47,755 bases of DNA from Streptomyces sp. NRRL F-4489 (lineage in GTDB: Bacteria > Actinomycetota > Actinomycetes > Streptomycetales > Streptomycetaceae), in NCBI RefSeq assembly GCF_001509485.1, contig NZ_LLZI01000240.1:1-47755 (forward strand), given 5' to 3'. The translations under genes and the position numbers were made by a program. Position 1 is the stretch's first letter. Each line of letters starts with the position of its first letter. Below are positions 34,428-43,731 of the stretch, one piece after another. The notes beneath the pieces are model-generated. The model was not told the origin of the DNA and did no database searches. It saw only the letters and a list, made by a program, of their open reading frames with translations.

Positions 34428-35029
34428 CGATCCAGCCACCCGGGGAAGTGCGTGAGGTCGTCCAGCAGTACCTGGGCGCCGGCCGCCCGCAGCTCCTCCG
34501 GTGCGCACGGGCCGGTGGCGACCGCGACGGACAGCGCGCCCGCGGTCCGGGCGCCGCGCACATCGCCGGTGTGGTCGCCGACGTAGACGCCGGCGCCGTG
34601 CTCGCGCAGCGCGGTGGCCTTGGCCTCGGCCCACAGCGAGCCGACGACGGCGTCCGGGGCGATGTCCAGGTGGGAGAGGTGCAGCCGGGCGTTGGGCTCG
34701 TACTTGGCGGTGACGACGACGGTCCGGCCGCCGGCCGCGCGCACCGCGTCCACCGCCTCCCGGGCGCCGGGCATCGCCAGGCTGTCCGCGATGGCGTACG
34801 ACGGGTACAGCTCGCGGTAGACGTCGCAGACCTCGGCCACCTGCTCCGCCGGGAACCAGCGGGCTATCTCCTCCGCGAGCGGCGGCCCGAGCCGGGTCAC
34901 CGCGGCGTCCGCGTCGATGTACGTCCCGGTGCGGGCGGAGAGCGCCTCGTAGGCGGCCTTGATGCCGGGGCGGGAGTCGATCAGCGTCATGTCGAGGTCG
35001 AACCCGACGGTCAGGGAGTGCGCAGCCAT
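34367..35029 (-). CDS. HAD-family hydrolase (phosphoglycolate-phosphatase-like)
   Basis: 220 aa. HAD motif I is FDLDMTLIDS with Asp11 as nucleophile and Asp13 as acid/base; motif II is VVVTAK, motif III a lysine in that region or beyond, and motif IV YVGDHTGDVRGARTAG. The alpha-helical cap lies between I and II. The sequence resembles Gph-type phosphatases; the substrate is unknown. ATG 35029 was chosen; an ATG three codons earlier (35038) is possible. A CACAAT seven bases before ATG 35029 may be a leaderless -10. The 3' end overlaps the convergent membrane protein gene. Confidence 0.9.
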   Translation of the reverse strand: MAAHSLTVGFDLDMTLIDSRPGIKAAYEALSARTGTYIDADAAVTRLGPPLAEEIARWFPAEQVAEVCDVYRELYPSYAIADSLAMPGAREAVDAVRAAGGRTVVVTAKYEPNARLHLSHLDIAPDAVVGSLWAEAKATALREHGAGVYVGDHTGDVRGARTAGALSVAVATGPCAPEELRAAGAQVLLDDLTHFPGWLDRYLAEGDGEAGGAAAVAASA

Positions 35030-35072
35030 GCCTGCCATTGTGCCTGCGGGCCGAACCGGCCAGGGCATACAG

Positions 35073-35091
35073 TTAGCCTTGCCTTACCTAA
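35073..35091. promoter_or_regulatory. Iron box (DmdR1/IdeR operator)
   Basis: TTAGCCTTGCCTTACCTAA matches the 19-bp actinobacterial iron box TTAGGTTAGGCTAACCTAA at 14 of 19 bases, with both TTAG and CCTAA ends intact. It lies about 62 bases before the first siderophore-permease gene and within the region shared with the divergent HAD gene. It predicts repression when iron is plentiful. Confidence 0.85.
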
Positions 35092-35153
35092 CCGGCGGGT
35101 CCCGGGCCCGCACCCAGAGTTGACGACCGGAACGGACCCGACCCCTTGATGCC

Positions 35154-36164
35154 ATGCCCGTGACGCCCCGGAAGCGGAGCCGGCGGCTCGGCCTGACCGC
35201 CCTGGCGGTGCTGGCGCTGCTGCTCGCGGTGGTCCTCTCGCTCAGCGTCGGCAGCGGCGCGTTCTCGCCGGCCGCGGCGCTGGACGGCCTGGTGCACGGC
35301 GGCAGCGGCGACGCCGCGCAGGTCGTCCGGTATCTGCGCCTGCCGCGCACCCTGATCGGCGTGATGGTCGGCGCGGCGCTGGCGGTGGCCGGCACGGTCT
35401 TCCAGGGCCTGACCCGCAATCCGATCGCCGACCCGGGCATCCTCGGCATCAGCCAGGGCGCCTCGGCCGCCGTGGTGGCCGCCATCGCCTTCGCCGGGGT
35501 GCACACCCTGACCGGCTATGTCTGGTTCGCGTTCGCCGGGGCGGGGGTGGCCGCGGTCGTCGTGCACGGGATCGCGAGCCGGGGCCGGGGCGGCGCGACG
35601 CCGGTGAAGCTGGCGCTGTCCGGCGCGGCGATCAACGCGCTGCTGGTGTCGGTGTCGATGGCGATCCTGACGACGAAGGCGGCGGCGCTGGACGAGTTCC
35701 GCTTCTGGCAGGTCGGTTCGCTGACCGGGCGGGACGCGGACGTGGCCGCGCGGATCTGGCCGTTCCTGCTGGTCGGCGCGGTGCTGGTGGCGTCGGTGGC
35801 GCGCGGTCTGGACGCCCTGGCGCTCGGCGAGGACGTGGCCCGGGGGCTGGGCCAGAAGATCGCCGCGGTACGGATCACCGGCGGGCTCGGCGCGACGGTG
35901 CTGACCGGCGCGGGCGTGGCGGCGGCCGGGCCGATCGCGTTCGTGGGCCTGGCCGTCCCGCATGTGGCGCGGGCCCTGGTGGGCGGCGGGCACCGCTGGT
36001 CGCTGCCGATGGCGGCGCTGCTCGGCCCGGTCGTCGTCCTGGTGGCGGACACCGTCGGGCGGGTCCTCTTCCCGCCGTCGGAGGTCCCGGCCGGGGTGAT
36101 GACGGCGCTGATCGGCGTGCCGTTCCTGGTGTCGCTGGTGCGGCGGCGGGCGGTGGCGGCATGA
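35154..36164 (+). CDS. FecCD-type iron-siderophore ABC permease, subunit 1
   Basis: 336 aa, about nine membrane helices. Family marks: [83 protein letters not shown] (the loop that contacts the ATPase) and [19 protein letters not shown]. It forms half of the membrane channel for ferric-siderophore import. It is the first gene behind the iron box, and its stop overlaps the next ATG by 4 bases. No clear SD precedes ATG 35154. Confidence 0.95.
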   Translation: MPVTPRKRSRRLGLTALAVLALLLAVVLSLSVGSGAFSPAAALDGLVHGGSGDAAQVVRYLRLPRTLIGVMVGAALAVAGTVFQGLTRNPIADPGILGISQGASAAVVAAIAFAGVHTLTGYVWFAFAGAGVAAVVVHGIASRGRGGATPVKLALSGAAINALLVSVSMAILTTKAAALDEFRFWQVGSLTGRDADVAARIWPFLLVGAVLVASVARGLDALALGEDVARGLGQKIAAVRITGGLGATVLTGAGVAAAGPIAFVGLAVPHVARALVGGGHRWSLPMAALLGPVVVLVADTVGRVLFPPSEVPAGVMTALIGVPFLVSLVRRRAVAA

Positions 36165-37264
36165 CGGCCCGCACCGACACCGCCGCGCCCGCGGCCCGCC
36201 CGGTGCCGCTGCGGCCCGCCGGGTACGCCCTGGTGCGGGCCGGGCGCGGCTCGTTCCTGCTGCACCGCCGCGCCACCGCGACCGCCGCGGCGCTGGCCGT
36301 CCTGCTGGCCGCGGTGTGCGTGGCGTACCTGTGCGCCGGCGAGAACTGGGTGGCGCCCGCCGAGGTGCTGAAGGTGCTGGCCGGCGAGCCGTCCGGGCAG
36401 CAGCTCGTGGTCGGCACGCTGCGGCTGCCGCGGATGGTGGTCGGACTGCTGGCCGGCGCCGCGTTCGGGGTGGCCGGCGGGCTGATCCAGACCGTCGCCC
36501 GCAATCCGCTGGCCAGCCCGGACATCATCGGCGTGACGCAGGGCGCCGGGGCGGTGACGGTCGGCGCGATGACCTTCGGCGTCACCTCGTTCGCGGTGCT
36601 GCCGTACGTATCGGTGGCCGGCGGGGTGCTGGCGGCGCTGCTGGTCTACGTCTTCGCGTGGCGCGGCGGGCTGCACGCCACCCGCTTCGTGCTGATCGGC
36701 ATCGGCTTCGCGGTGGCGCTGCGCTCGGTCACCCAGCTGTTCCTGACCAAGGGCGACTACCTGGTCGCGCAGCAGGCCCAGGTATGGATGACCGGGTCGC
36801 TCAACGGACGCGGCTGGGCGGAGGCGGCGCCCCTGGGGTGGGCGCTGCTGGCGCTGCTGCCGGCCGTGGCGTGGGCGGCGCGGGCCCAGCGGACGGTGTC
36901 CCTGGACGACGGGACGGCGACCGCGCTGGGCGTCCGGCTGGGCCGCGTCCGGCTGGGGCTGGTGGCGGTCGGGGTGGTGCTGGCGTCGATGGCGACCGGC
37001 GCGGCCGGGCCGGTGGACTTCGTGGCGCTGCTGGCCCCGCAGATCGCCCGCCGGCTGACCAGGACGGCGCAGATCCCGCTGGTGTGCTCGGCGCTGCTGG
37101 GCGCCGTCATCGTCGTCCTCGGCGACCTGCTCGCCCGCAAACTGCTGGCGCCGACCGAGCTGCCGGTGGGCGTGCTCACGGCCGCGGTCGGCGCCCCGTA
37201 TCTGATCTGGCTGCTGGTCCGGGGCCACCGGGCCCGCGGCCGGGCCACAGGAGGAGAAGCGTGA
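36161..37264 (+). CDS. FecCD-type iron-siderophore ABC permease, subunit 2
   Basis: 367 aa, FecCD family with an N-terminal extension of about 40 residues before the first helix. Marks: [74 protein letters not shown] and [20 protein letters not shown]. It pairs with the previous subunit to form the heterodimeric permease. It is translationally coupled on both sides (ATGA upstream, GTGA downstream), so the proteins are probably made in equal amounts. Confidence 0.95.
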   Translation: MTARTDTAAPAARPVPLRPAGYALVRAGRGSFLLHRRATATAAALAVLLAAVCVAYLCAGENWVAPAEVLKVLAGEPSGQQLVVGTLRLPRMVVGLLAGAAFGVAGGLIQTVARNPLASPDIIGVTQGAGAVTVGAMTFGVTSFAVLPYVSVAGGVLAALLVYVFAWRGGLHATRFVLIGIGFAVALRSVTQLFLTKGDYLVAQQAQVWMTGSLNGRGWAEAAPLGWALLALLPAVAWAARAQRTVSLDDGTATALGVRLGRVRLGLVAVGVVLASMATGAAGPVDFVALLAPQIARRLTRTAQIPLVCSALLGAVIVVLGDLLARKLLAPTELPVGVLTAAVGAPYLIWLLVRGHRARGRATGGEA

Positions 37265-38124
37265 CCGGTACCGGCACCCCGCGGCCCGCGCCCCAGGCGG
37301 GCCCCGCCGCCCAGGAGACCCCCGCGGCCCGCCTGGCCGCCCGCGACCTCACCCTGTCCTACGAGGAGCGGACCGTCGTCGAGGGCCTGGACCTGGACGT
37401 GCCGGACGGCGCGGTCACCGTCGTCGTCGGCCCGAACGCCTGCGGCAAGTCGACGCTGCTGCGCGCCCTGGGCCGGCTGCTGCGGCCCCGCCGCGGCGCG
37501 GTCCTCCTGGACGGCACGGACCTGGCCAGGATCCCCACCCGGCGGATCGCGCAGGCCCTCGGCCTGCTGCCGCAGACGCCGGTGGCGCCCGAGGCGATCA
37601 CCGTCGCCGACCTCGTCGCCCGCGGCCGCCAGCCGCATCAGCGCTGGTGGCAGCAGTGGTCGGCGGAGGACGAACGGGCCGTCACCGAGGCGATGGCCCG
37701 CACCGACGTCACCGCGCTGGCCGACCGGCCGGTCGACGAACTGTCCGGCGGCCAGCGCCAGCGCGTCTGGATCGCCATGGCCCTGGCCCAGGAGACCGAC
37801 CTGCTCCTGTTGGACGAGCCGACGACCTACCTGGACATCGCCCACCAGGTGGAGGTGCTGGACCTCGTCCGCCGCCTGAACCGCGACCGCGGCCGGACCG
37901 TCGTCGCCGTCCTCCACGACCTCAACCAGGCCGCCCGCTACGCCGACCACCTGGTGGCCATGAAGGCGGGCCGGATCGTCGCCCAGGGGCCTCCGGGGGA
38001 GGTGGTCACCGCCGGGCTGGTCGAGGAGGTCTTCGGCCTGGCGGCGGTGGTCGTCCCGGATCCGGTGACCGGCTCGCCGCTGGTGGTTCCGGGCCGTCCG
38101 TGGGAAGGGGACTCCCGGCGGTGA
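37261..38124 (+). CDS. Iron-siderophore ABC transporter ATPase (FepC/FhuC type)
   Basis: 287 aa from GTG 37261, with GGAGGAG just upstream. Walker A is GPNACGKST (Lys63), the signature is [17 protein letters not shown], Walker B is [16 protein letters not shown], and the H-loop is [14 protein letters not shown]. The [18 protein letters not shown] string is typical of siderophore importers. It energises the permease pair. The N-terminal ~30 residues are a Pro/Ala-rich tail without known function. Confidence 0.95.
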   Translation: MTGTGTPRPAPQAGPAAQETPAARLAARDLTLSYEERTVVEGLDLDVPDGAVTVVVGPNACGKSTLLRALGRLLRPRRGAVLLDGTDLARIPTRRIAQALGLLPQTPVAPEAITVADLVARGRQPHQRWWQQWSAEDERAVTEAMARTDVTALADRPVDELSGGQRQRVWIAMALAQETDLLLLDEPTTYLDIAHQVEVLDLVRRLNRDRGRTVVAVLHDLNQAARYADHLVAMKAGRIVAQGPPGEVVTAGLVEEVFGLAAVVVPDPVTGSPLVVPGRPWEGDSRR

Positions 38125-38186
38125 CGGCCGCGCCGCAGGGCGCCCGTCCCGCCGACCGCCGCGCAGCCGAGCCGAAAGGACAGGGG

Positions 38187-39347
38187 ATGCCCCGCTCGAC
38201 GCCCCGCTCCACCGCAGCCGCCCGCCGCACGACCGCCCGCATCGCCGCTCGTACCGCCCGGCGGGCCGGCGCCCGTATCGCCGGGCGCACCACCGCTCGC
38301 GCCGCCGGGCGCGCCACCGCCGCCCGCGCCGCGGCCGCCGCCGTCGCCGGCGCGCTGCTGCTCACCGCGTGCGGCGGCGCGGACTCCGGAGGCTCCGGGG
38401 GCTCCGCCGCCGGCCCGGACGGCACCTTCAAGGCCGCCGACTGCCCCGCGCAGCCCACCACCACCTGGCCCGCCCCGGCCCCCAGGGACGGCGGCCACCA
38501 CCCCGTACGCACCGCCATGGGCGAGGTCTCCGTCCCCGACAGCCCGCGCCGCGTCGTCGTCCTGGACACCGCCGAACTGGACTCCGCGCTCACCCTGGGC
38601 GTCACCCCCGTGGGCGCCACCCGCGCCGACACGGCCGCCGGCTTCCCCGCCTACCTCCCCAAGGACAAACTCGCCGCCATCAAGAACGTCGGCACCATCG
38701 GCGCCCCCAACCTGGAGGCGATCGCCGCCCTCCAGCCGGATCTGATCCTCACCAGCAAGGTCCGCGACGGGCAGCGCTACGCCGAACTGTCGAAGATCGC
38801 GCCGACCGTGATGACCGAGTCCACCGGCTACCCCTGGAAGCAGAACTTCGCCGTCCACGCCGCCGCCCTCAACCGCGTCCCCGAGGCCAAGCGCGCCGTC
38901 GCCGCCTACCGGGAGCACGCCGAACGCGTCACCCGCTCCCTCGGCGGCCCCGCCGCGGCCCGCGCGCTGCGCGTCAACGTCGTCCGCTTCGTCCAGGGCG
39001 CCGACACCCGCGTCTACGGCTGCCGCAGCTACATCGGCACCGTCCTGGACGACCTCGGCACCGGCCCCACCGCCGTCGTCAACGGCGCCAAGGACGGCCT
39101 GATGGTGGAGGTCGGCCCCGAGCAGATCACCCGCGCCGACGCCGACGCCGTCTTCTACGCCACCTACGGCACCCCCGAGAAATCCCAGGAGTCCCAGATC
39201 ACCGCCGGCCCCCTCTGGAAGCACCTCCGCGCCGTCCGCAACGGCAAGGCCCTGCGAGTGGACGACCAGCTGTGGATCCAGGGCATCGGCTACACGGGCG
39301 CGAACAGGATCCTGGACGAGATCGGGCGGGGGGTGGGGCGGAAGTGA
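38187..39347 (+). CDS. Iron-siderophore ABC transporter substrate-binding lipoprotein
   Basis: 386 aa from ATG 38187 (AAAGGACAGGGG just before). The lipobox LLTAC puts the lipid-anchored Cys at residue 62. The n-region before it is unusually long and holds many Arg in TxR/AxR repeats (ARTARRAGARIAGRTTARAA). The mature protein has the two-lobe FepB/FhuD fold with long linking helix: PRRVVVLDTAELDSALTLGV, KNVGTIGAPNLEAIAALQPD, YGCRSYIGTVLDDLGTGPTA and LWIQGIGYTGANRILDEIG. It captures the ferric siderophore outside the cell. It is fourth in the operon, 62 bases after the ATPase gene. Confidence 0.93.
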   Translation: MPRSTPRSTAAARRTTARIAARTARRAGARIAGRTTARAAGRATAARAAAAAVAGALLLTACGGADSGGSGGSAAGPDGTFKAADCPAQPTTTWPAPAPRDGGHHPVRTAMGEVSVPDSPRRVVVLDTAELDSALTLGVTPVGATRADTAAGFPAYLPKDKLAAIKNVGTIGAPNLEAIAALQPDLILTSKVRDGQRYAELSKIAPTVMTESTGYPWKQNFAVHAAALNRVPEAKRAVAAYREHAERVTRSLGGPAAARALRVNVVRFVQGADTRVYGCRSYIGTVLDDLGTGPTAVVNGAKDGLMVEVGPEQITRADADAVFYATYGTPEKSQESQITAGPLWKHLRAVRNGKALRVDDQLWIQGIGYTGANRILDEIGRGVGRK

Positions 39348-39350
39348 CCG

Positions 39351-39422
39351 GGGGCGGTTGGCTTGGGTGCCCCCGGGGCGGTCGGCTGGGGTGCCCCCGG
39401 GGCGGTCGGCTGGGGTTCGGGT
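39351..39422. repeat. 24-bp tandem repeat between convergent genes
   Basis: Units at 39351 (GGGGCGGTTGGCTTGGGTGCCCCC without its variants), 39375 and 39399 (partial). Each unit starts GGGGC and ends GCCCC, so each can form a small hairpin. The array starts just after the stop of the siderophore-binding gene and ends at the stop of the convergent gene at 39422; it may act as a terminator. Confidence 0.75.
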
Positions 39423-40693
39423 CAGGCGCCGCCTGACGCCGCACCGCGCGCCGTCCGCCGCAGGCGCCAGAGGAGGAACAGGGCCGAGGCGATCGCGGCC
39501 GCGCGGGCCGTGGCGGGGAGGGCGGCGAGGAGTTCCTGGCCCAGGTGGCCCGGGGGCAGCGCGTCGCCCCAGCGGCCCTGGGAGCGGCCCCAGATCCACA
39601 GCACCAGGCCGCCGGCGAAGACGCCCGGCACGCCGAGCGCCGCGAACTTGGTCTCCGTACGGCCCAGCCGCCGCGAGACGTAGGCGAGCCCCCAGCCGCC
39701 CGCCAGGGCCAGCCAGGAGCCGGTCACCGCGCCGGCCAGCAGGAGCAGGACGGCGAGCGCGGGTACGGGGCTGAGCCAGGCGCGCAGCGGCAGCCGGGCG
39801 GGGGCGGTGGCCTCGGCGTCGGTTGTCCCGTCCGTCGCGGGCCCGGCCCCGGTGCCCGTGTCCTTCCCCGGCTCCCCGGTTGCGGGCGCGGCGGGGCGGC
39901 GCCCGAGGGCCCGCCGCAGCAGGGCCGGGAGGGCGGCGCCACCGCCGCGTTTGGCCGGGGCCGCGCCGTCCGCGCCCTTCTGCGCGCCGTCCTTCGCCGC
40001 GGCGTTCTTCTCCTCCGGGTGCTCCCAGACCTCCGGCAGTTCGATGCCGCCGACGAATCCGGGTACGGAGTCGGCCGCCCCGTAGGCGGTGCCGTCCGGC
40101 CCCTGGGGCCCGCCCTCCGGCCCGTAGGGCGCGGCCTCCACCCGCCACCAGTCGGGCGGGTCCTGGGCGTCGCCCAGTTCGTGCGCGGCGGCCAGATGGG
40201 GCGGCGCGGCGATCTGCGGCGCCTCGGGGGCGGCGGGCCGGGAACGTTTCGTCAGGAAGCCGGGCCGCCGGCCGCCGTCCTCGGCGTCCCCGTCGCGCGG
40301 CGCGGGCACCTTGCCGATGAGCCCGCCGAGCCGCTCCCGGGCCTCGGCCCACGGGGCGGGACGGCCCGGCCCACCGGACGCCGCTGAGGGCCCCGGGCTC
40401 GGCGGGGCCGCCGGGGCCGGGCGTGGTCCTGGCGCCGCGCCGCCGTCCTGGCCGGTCCGGCCCTCCGCCTCGGCCGCGGCCCGTACCACCGCCTCCGGTG
40501 TCCCCAGCCGGGCCAGCATCCGCTTCACCCCGGGCACCGAATCGGCCTTCTGGTCGGCCCGCTGGGCGTCGATCTCGGCCCGCAGCGAGGCGACCAGCCG
40601 CATCCGGGCGCCGGACGGCAGGCCGCGCTGCTGGGCCAGATCTCCCACCCGGCTCAGATAGTCAAAGACGAGCTGCTCGCTCTCGATCCCCAC
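39422..40693 (-). CDS. Membrane protein of unknown function with disordered middle region
   Basis: 423 aa from GTG 40693, with CAGGGG five bases upstream. Residues 1-75 (ESEQLVFDYLSRVGDLAQQR, RMRLVASLRAEIDAQRADQK, RMLARLGTPEAVVRAAAEAE) form a helical domain that loosely resembles HAAS/DUF1700-like modules: helices ending in an LG-x-P turn. A Pro/Gly/Ala-rich segment of about 200 residues follows, then three or four membrane helices (VPALAVLLLLAGAVTGSWLA, FAALGVPGVFAGGLVLWIWG, AIASALFLLWRL). The layout suggests a cytoplasmic sensing or binding domain tethered to the membrane. The family is not recognised with confidence. Confidence 0.75.
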   Translation of the reverse strand: MGIESEQLVFDYLSRVGDLAQQRGLPSGARMRLVASLRAEIDAQRADQKADSVPGVKRMLARLGTPEAVVRAAAEAEGRTGQDGGAAPGPRPAPAAPPSPGPSAASGGPGRPAPWAEARERLGGLIGKVPAPRDGDAEDGGRRPGFLTKRSRPAAPEAPQIAAPPHLAAAHELGDAQDPPDWWRVEAAPYGPEGGPQGPDGTAYGAADSVPGFVGGIELPEVWEHPEEKNAAAKDGAQKGADGAAPAKRGGGAALPALLRRALGRRPAAPATGEPGKDTGTGAGPATDGTTDAEATAPARLPLRAWLSPVPALAVLLLLAGAVTGSWLALAGGWGLAYVSRRLGRTETKFAALGVPGVFAGGLVLWIWGRSQGRWGDALPPGHLGQELLAALPATARAAAIASALFLLWRLRRTARGAASGGA

Positions 40694-40867
40694 GAAAACC
40701 CCTGCGGCAGGCGCTGGTTGCTGCCCCGACGGTACCGGGTGGGCCGGGGCCGCCACCGCCGGCGGCCCGCCCCGCGCCCCGGGGCGGGCGGGGGCCGCAC
40801 CCACCGGCACCCCGTCCCCGAAACCGCCCGCCCCCCTCGCCTCCTCCCGCGCCCCCGCCCGCCCGGC

Positions 40868-40873
40868 TAACGT
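40868..40873 (+). promoter_or_regulatory. -10 box (TAACGT) for the XPB-associated gene
   Basis: TAACGT, 7 bases, then ATG 40881. An AGGA lies between but ends within three bases of the ATG. A leaderless transcript is likely. Confidence 0.6.
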
Positions 40874-40880
40874 AGGACGA

Positions 40881-43541
40881 ATGACCAGCGCTACGCCCCG
40901 CACCCTCGCCGAGGAGCTCAGGACCCGTTCGGACCGGGGGCTCGCCGGGCTGCTGCGGGCCCGCCCCGACCTCCTCAACCCGGTACCGGGCGATCTGACG
41001 CAGCTGGCCACCCGGGCCGGCACCCGCGCGTCCGTGGTGCGGGCGGTGGAGCGGCTGGACACGTTCACCCTGCAGACCGCCGAGGCGCTGGCGGTGGCCC
41101 CCGACCCCTGCCCGTACGGGACACTGGAGGCGCTGATGGCCGGCGACGCCGGGGATCCGGTGGTCTCCGCGGCGCTGCCCGGCGCGGTGGCGGCGCTGCG
41201 CGCCCAGGCGCTGGTCTGGGGCCCGGACGACCGCCTGCGGCTGGTCCGCACCGCCCGCGAACTCCTCATGCCGAGCCCCACCCGCCCCTCCCCCACCGGC
41301 CTGGGCCCGACCGTCGCGGAGGCCACCGCCGGGATGTCGCCCGGCCGGCTCCAGGAGATCCTGGCCGCGGCCGGTCTGCCCGCCACCCATGACCCGGTGT
41401 CGGCGGTCGCCGCGCTGACCGGCCTGTTCACCGACCGGACGCGGATGGCCGCGCTCCTGGACACCGCGCCCGCCGAGTCCGTCGCCACCCTGGACCGGCT
41501 GCTGTGGGGCCCGCCCTACGGGTCGGTCACCGAGCGGCCGGCCGGGCATCTGCGCTGGCTGCTGGACCGCGGGCTGCTGCTCCCGGCCGGCGCCCGCAAC
41601 GTCGTCCTGCCCCGGGAGGCCGCGCTGCACCTGCGCGCCGGGCGCGCGCACCGCGTCCCCGAGCCGGTGCCGCCCGCCCTCGCGCCGGCCACCGCGCGCG
41701 ATCCACAGGCTGTGGACGGCGCCGCCGCGGGCCAGGCGTTCACCGCGCTGGCCACCGTCGCGGAACTCCTCAAGGAGTGGGACCTCGGCGGCCCGACCGT
41801 GCTGCGCGCCGGCGGCCTGAGCGTCCGCGACCTGAAGCGGACCGCGGCCGCCCTGGACACCACCGAGCAGCTCGCCGCCTTCTGGCTCGAACTCGCCTAC
41901 GCGGCCGGGCTGATCGCCTCCGACGGCGAGGCCGACGAGCGGTACGCCGCGACCCCGGCCGCCGAGGACTGGCTCCAGCTGCCCGACCACGAACGCTGGG
42001 CCGTGCTGGCCGCCGCCTGGCTGCCCGCCACCCGCACCGCCGGGGTGGTCGGCACCTCCGACCCCAAGGGCCGCACGCTGGCCGCGCTCGGCCCGCACCT
42101 GGACCGCTCGCCGGCCCCCGAGATCCGGTACCGCGTCCTGAGCCTGCTGGCCACGCTTCCGGCCGGTACGGCCGTACCGGAGGCGGCGGTGCTGTCCCGG
42201 TTGCGGTGGGAACGCCCCCTCCGGGCCGCCGCCCCGGCCACCGCCCCCCAGGCCGCCGGCCGCCCCGCGCCCCCGGATACCGCCCCGGACGGCCCCGCCT
42301 CCGGGGACCTCCGCTCCCGCCTCGCCCAATGGACGCTCGAAGAGGCCGAGTTGCTCGGCGTCACGGGCCGCGGCGCCCTGTCCACCCACGGGCGGGCACT
42401 CCTGGGCGGGACGGCGGCCACGGGGCCGGAGGGGACCGCCCCCTCCGGGGACGCCGGGGCCGCCACCGCTCCCCCGGCCCCGCCCCGGCCCACCCCCGCC
42501 GAAGCCGCCACCGCCGCCGGCCGGGCCGCCGTGCTGCTCGCCCCACTGCTGCCCGAACCCCTCGACCACGTCCTCCTCCAGGCCGACCTGACCGCCGTCG
42601 CGCCGGGCCCGCTGCGCCGCCCGCTGGCCGAGGCGCTCGGCGTGCTGGCCGATATCGAGTCCAAGGGCGGCGCCACGGTCTACCGCTTCACCCCGGGTTC
42701 GGTCCGCCGCGCCCTGGACGCCGGCCGGTCCGCCGCCGAGCTCCAGGAATTCCTGGCCACCCACTCCCGCACCCCGGTGCCGCAGCCCCTCTCGTACCTC
42801 ATCGACGACGTGGCGCGGAAGCACGGCCGGCTGCGGGTCGGCGCGGCCGGCGCCTACGTCCGCTGCGACGACGACGCGCTGCTCTCCGAGATCCTCGCCG
42901 ACCGCCGGGCCGCCGCCCTGCGGCTGCGCCGCCTCGCCCCGACCGTGCTCGCCGCCCAGACCGCCCCGGACCAACTCCTCGACGGGCTGCGGGCGATGGG
43001 CTACGCCCCGGCCGCCGAGTCCGCCGCCGGCGATGTGCTGATCGCCCGCGCCGACTCGTACCGCACCCCGCCCCGTACGGCACCCGCCCCGGTGCCCGAC
43101 GGCCCGCCGCCGCCCGGCCGGACGCTGCTGGACGCGGCGGTCCGCGCCATCCGGGCCGGCGACCGCGCCGCCACCGCGCCCCGCAAGCCCGCCCCGGGCA
43201 CGGGTGCCGGCACCGCGGCCGGAACGGCAACCGGAACGGGCACCTCCGACGCCCCGCCCGGCGCCCCGGCCCCGGGGGCGCTGCCCCGCACCACCTCCGC
43301 GGAGACCCTGGCCACCGTCCAGGCCGCGGTCCTCACCAGCTCCCCCGTCTGGATCGGCTACGTCAACGCCGACGGCGCCGCCAGCCAGCGCGTGATCGCC
43401 CCCGTACGCGTCGAGGGCGGCTACGTCACCGCCTACGACCACACCTCCGACGAGGTCCGCACCTACGCCCTGCACCGCATCACCGGGGTCTCGGAACTGG
43501 CCGACGAGGCGGCCGGCGACCTGGCCGACGACACCGTGTAG
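40881..43541 (+). CDS. Helicase-associated protein paired with XPB
   Basis: 886 aa. It starts [20 protein letters not shown] with [20 protein letters not shown] and an HTH-like [20 protein letters not shown]. The C-terminal third has [40 protein letters not shown] and [20 protein letters not shown], the pattern annotated as helicase C-terminal/XPB-associated domain. The end [20 protein letters not shown] resembles a WYL-like module. There is no Walker A motif, so it is not itself an ATPase. In M. tuberculosis a similar protein (Rv0862c, from memory) neighbours the XPB gene, which suggests a working partnership in DNA repair or transcription. The XPB gene follows 190 bases later. Confidence 0.85.
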   Translation: MTSATPRTLAEELRTRSDRGLAGLLRARPDLLNPVPGDLTQLATRAGTRASVVRAVERLDTFTLQTAEALAVAPDPCPYGTLEALMAGDAGDPVVSAALPGAVAALRAQALVWGPDDRLRLVRTARELLMPSPTRPSPTGLGPTVAEATAGMSPGRLQEILAAAGLPATHDPVSAVAALTGLFTDRTRMAALLDTAPAESVATLDRLLWGPPYGSVTERPAGHLRWLLDRGLLLPAGARNVVLPREAALHLRAGRAHRVPEPVPPALAPATARDPQAVDGAAAGQAFTALATVAELLKEWDLGGPTVLRAGGLSVRDLKRTAAALDTTEQLAAFWLELAYAAGLIASDGEADERYAATPAAEDWLQLPDHERWAVLAAAWLPATRTAGVVGTSDPKGRTLAALGPHLDRSPAPEIRYRVLSLLATLPAGTAVPEAAVLSRLRWERPLRAAAPATAPQAAGRPAPPDTAPDGPASGDLRSRLAQWTLEEAELLGVTGRGALSTHGRALLGGTAATGPEGTAPSGDAGAATAPPAPPRPTPAEAATAAGRAAVLLAPLLPEPLDHVLLQADLTAVAPGPLRRPLAEALGVLADIESKGGATVYRFTPGSVRRALDAGRSAAELQEFLATHSRTPVPQPLSYLIDDVARKHGRLRVGAAGAYVRCDDDALLSEILADRRAAALRLRRLAPTVLAAQTAPDQLLDGLRAMGYAPAAESAAGDVLIARADSYRTPPRTAPAPVPDGPPPPGRTLLDAAVRAIRAGDRAATAPRKPAPGTGAGTAAGTATGTGTSDAPPGAPAPGALPRTTSAETLATVQAAVLTSSPVWIGYVNADGAASQRVIAPVRVEGGYVTAYDHTSDEVRTYALHRITGVSELADEAAGDLADDTV

Positions 43542-43731
43542 CCGGGACGAGGTCGAGACCGGGGCGGGACAGCCGGCGCCGGGGCAGCTCAAGCCGGGGC
43601 CGGCCGGCCCGCCGGGCGCGACCGGCCCGCCTTGTCGGTGCGATGCGGCACACTGGAGGTTTGGCACGTACGGCTGCCGCGGCGGACCGCGGGCCGGACG
43701 GTTCGGCCCCGGAGAGCGAAAGGCGAGGCGC

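Noticed and set aside
39422..41488. 688-aa version of the minus-strand membrane protein
   Set aside because: The upstream part is antisense to the XPB-associated gene; GTG 40693 with CAGGGG is a better start.
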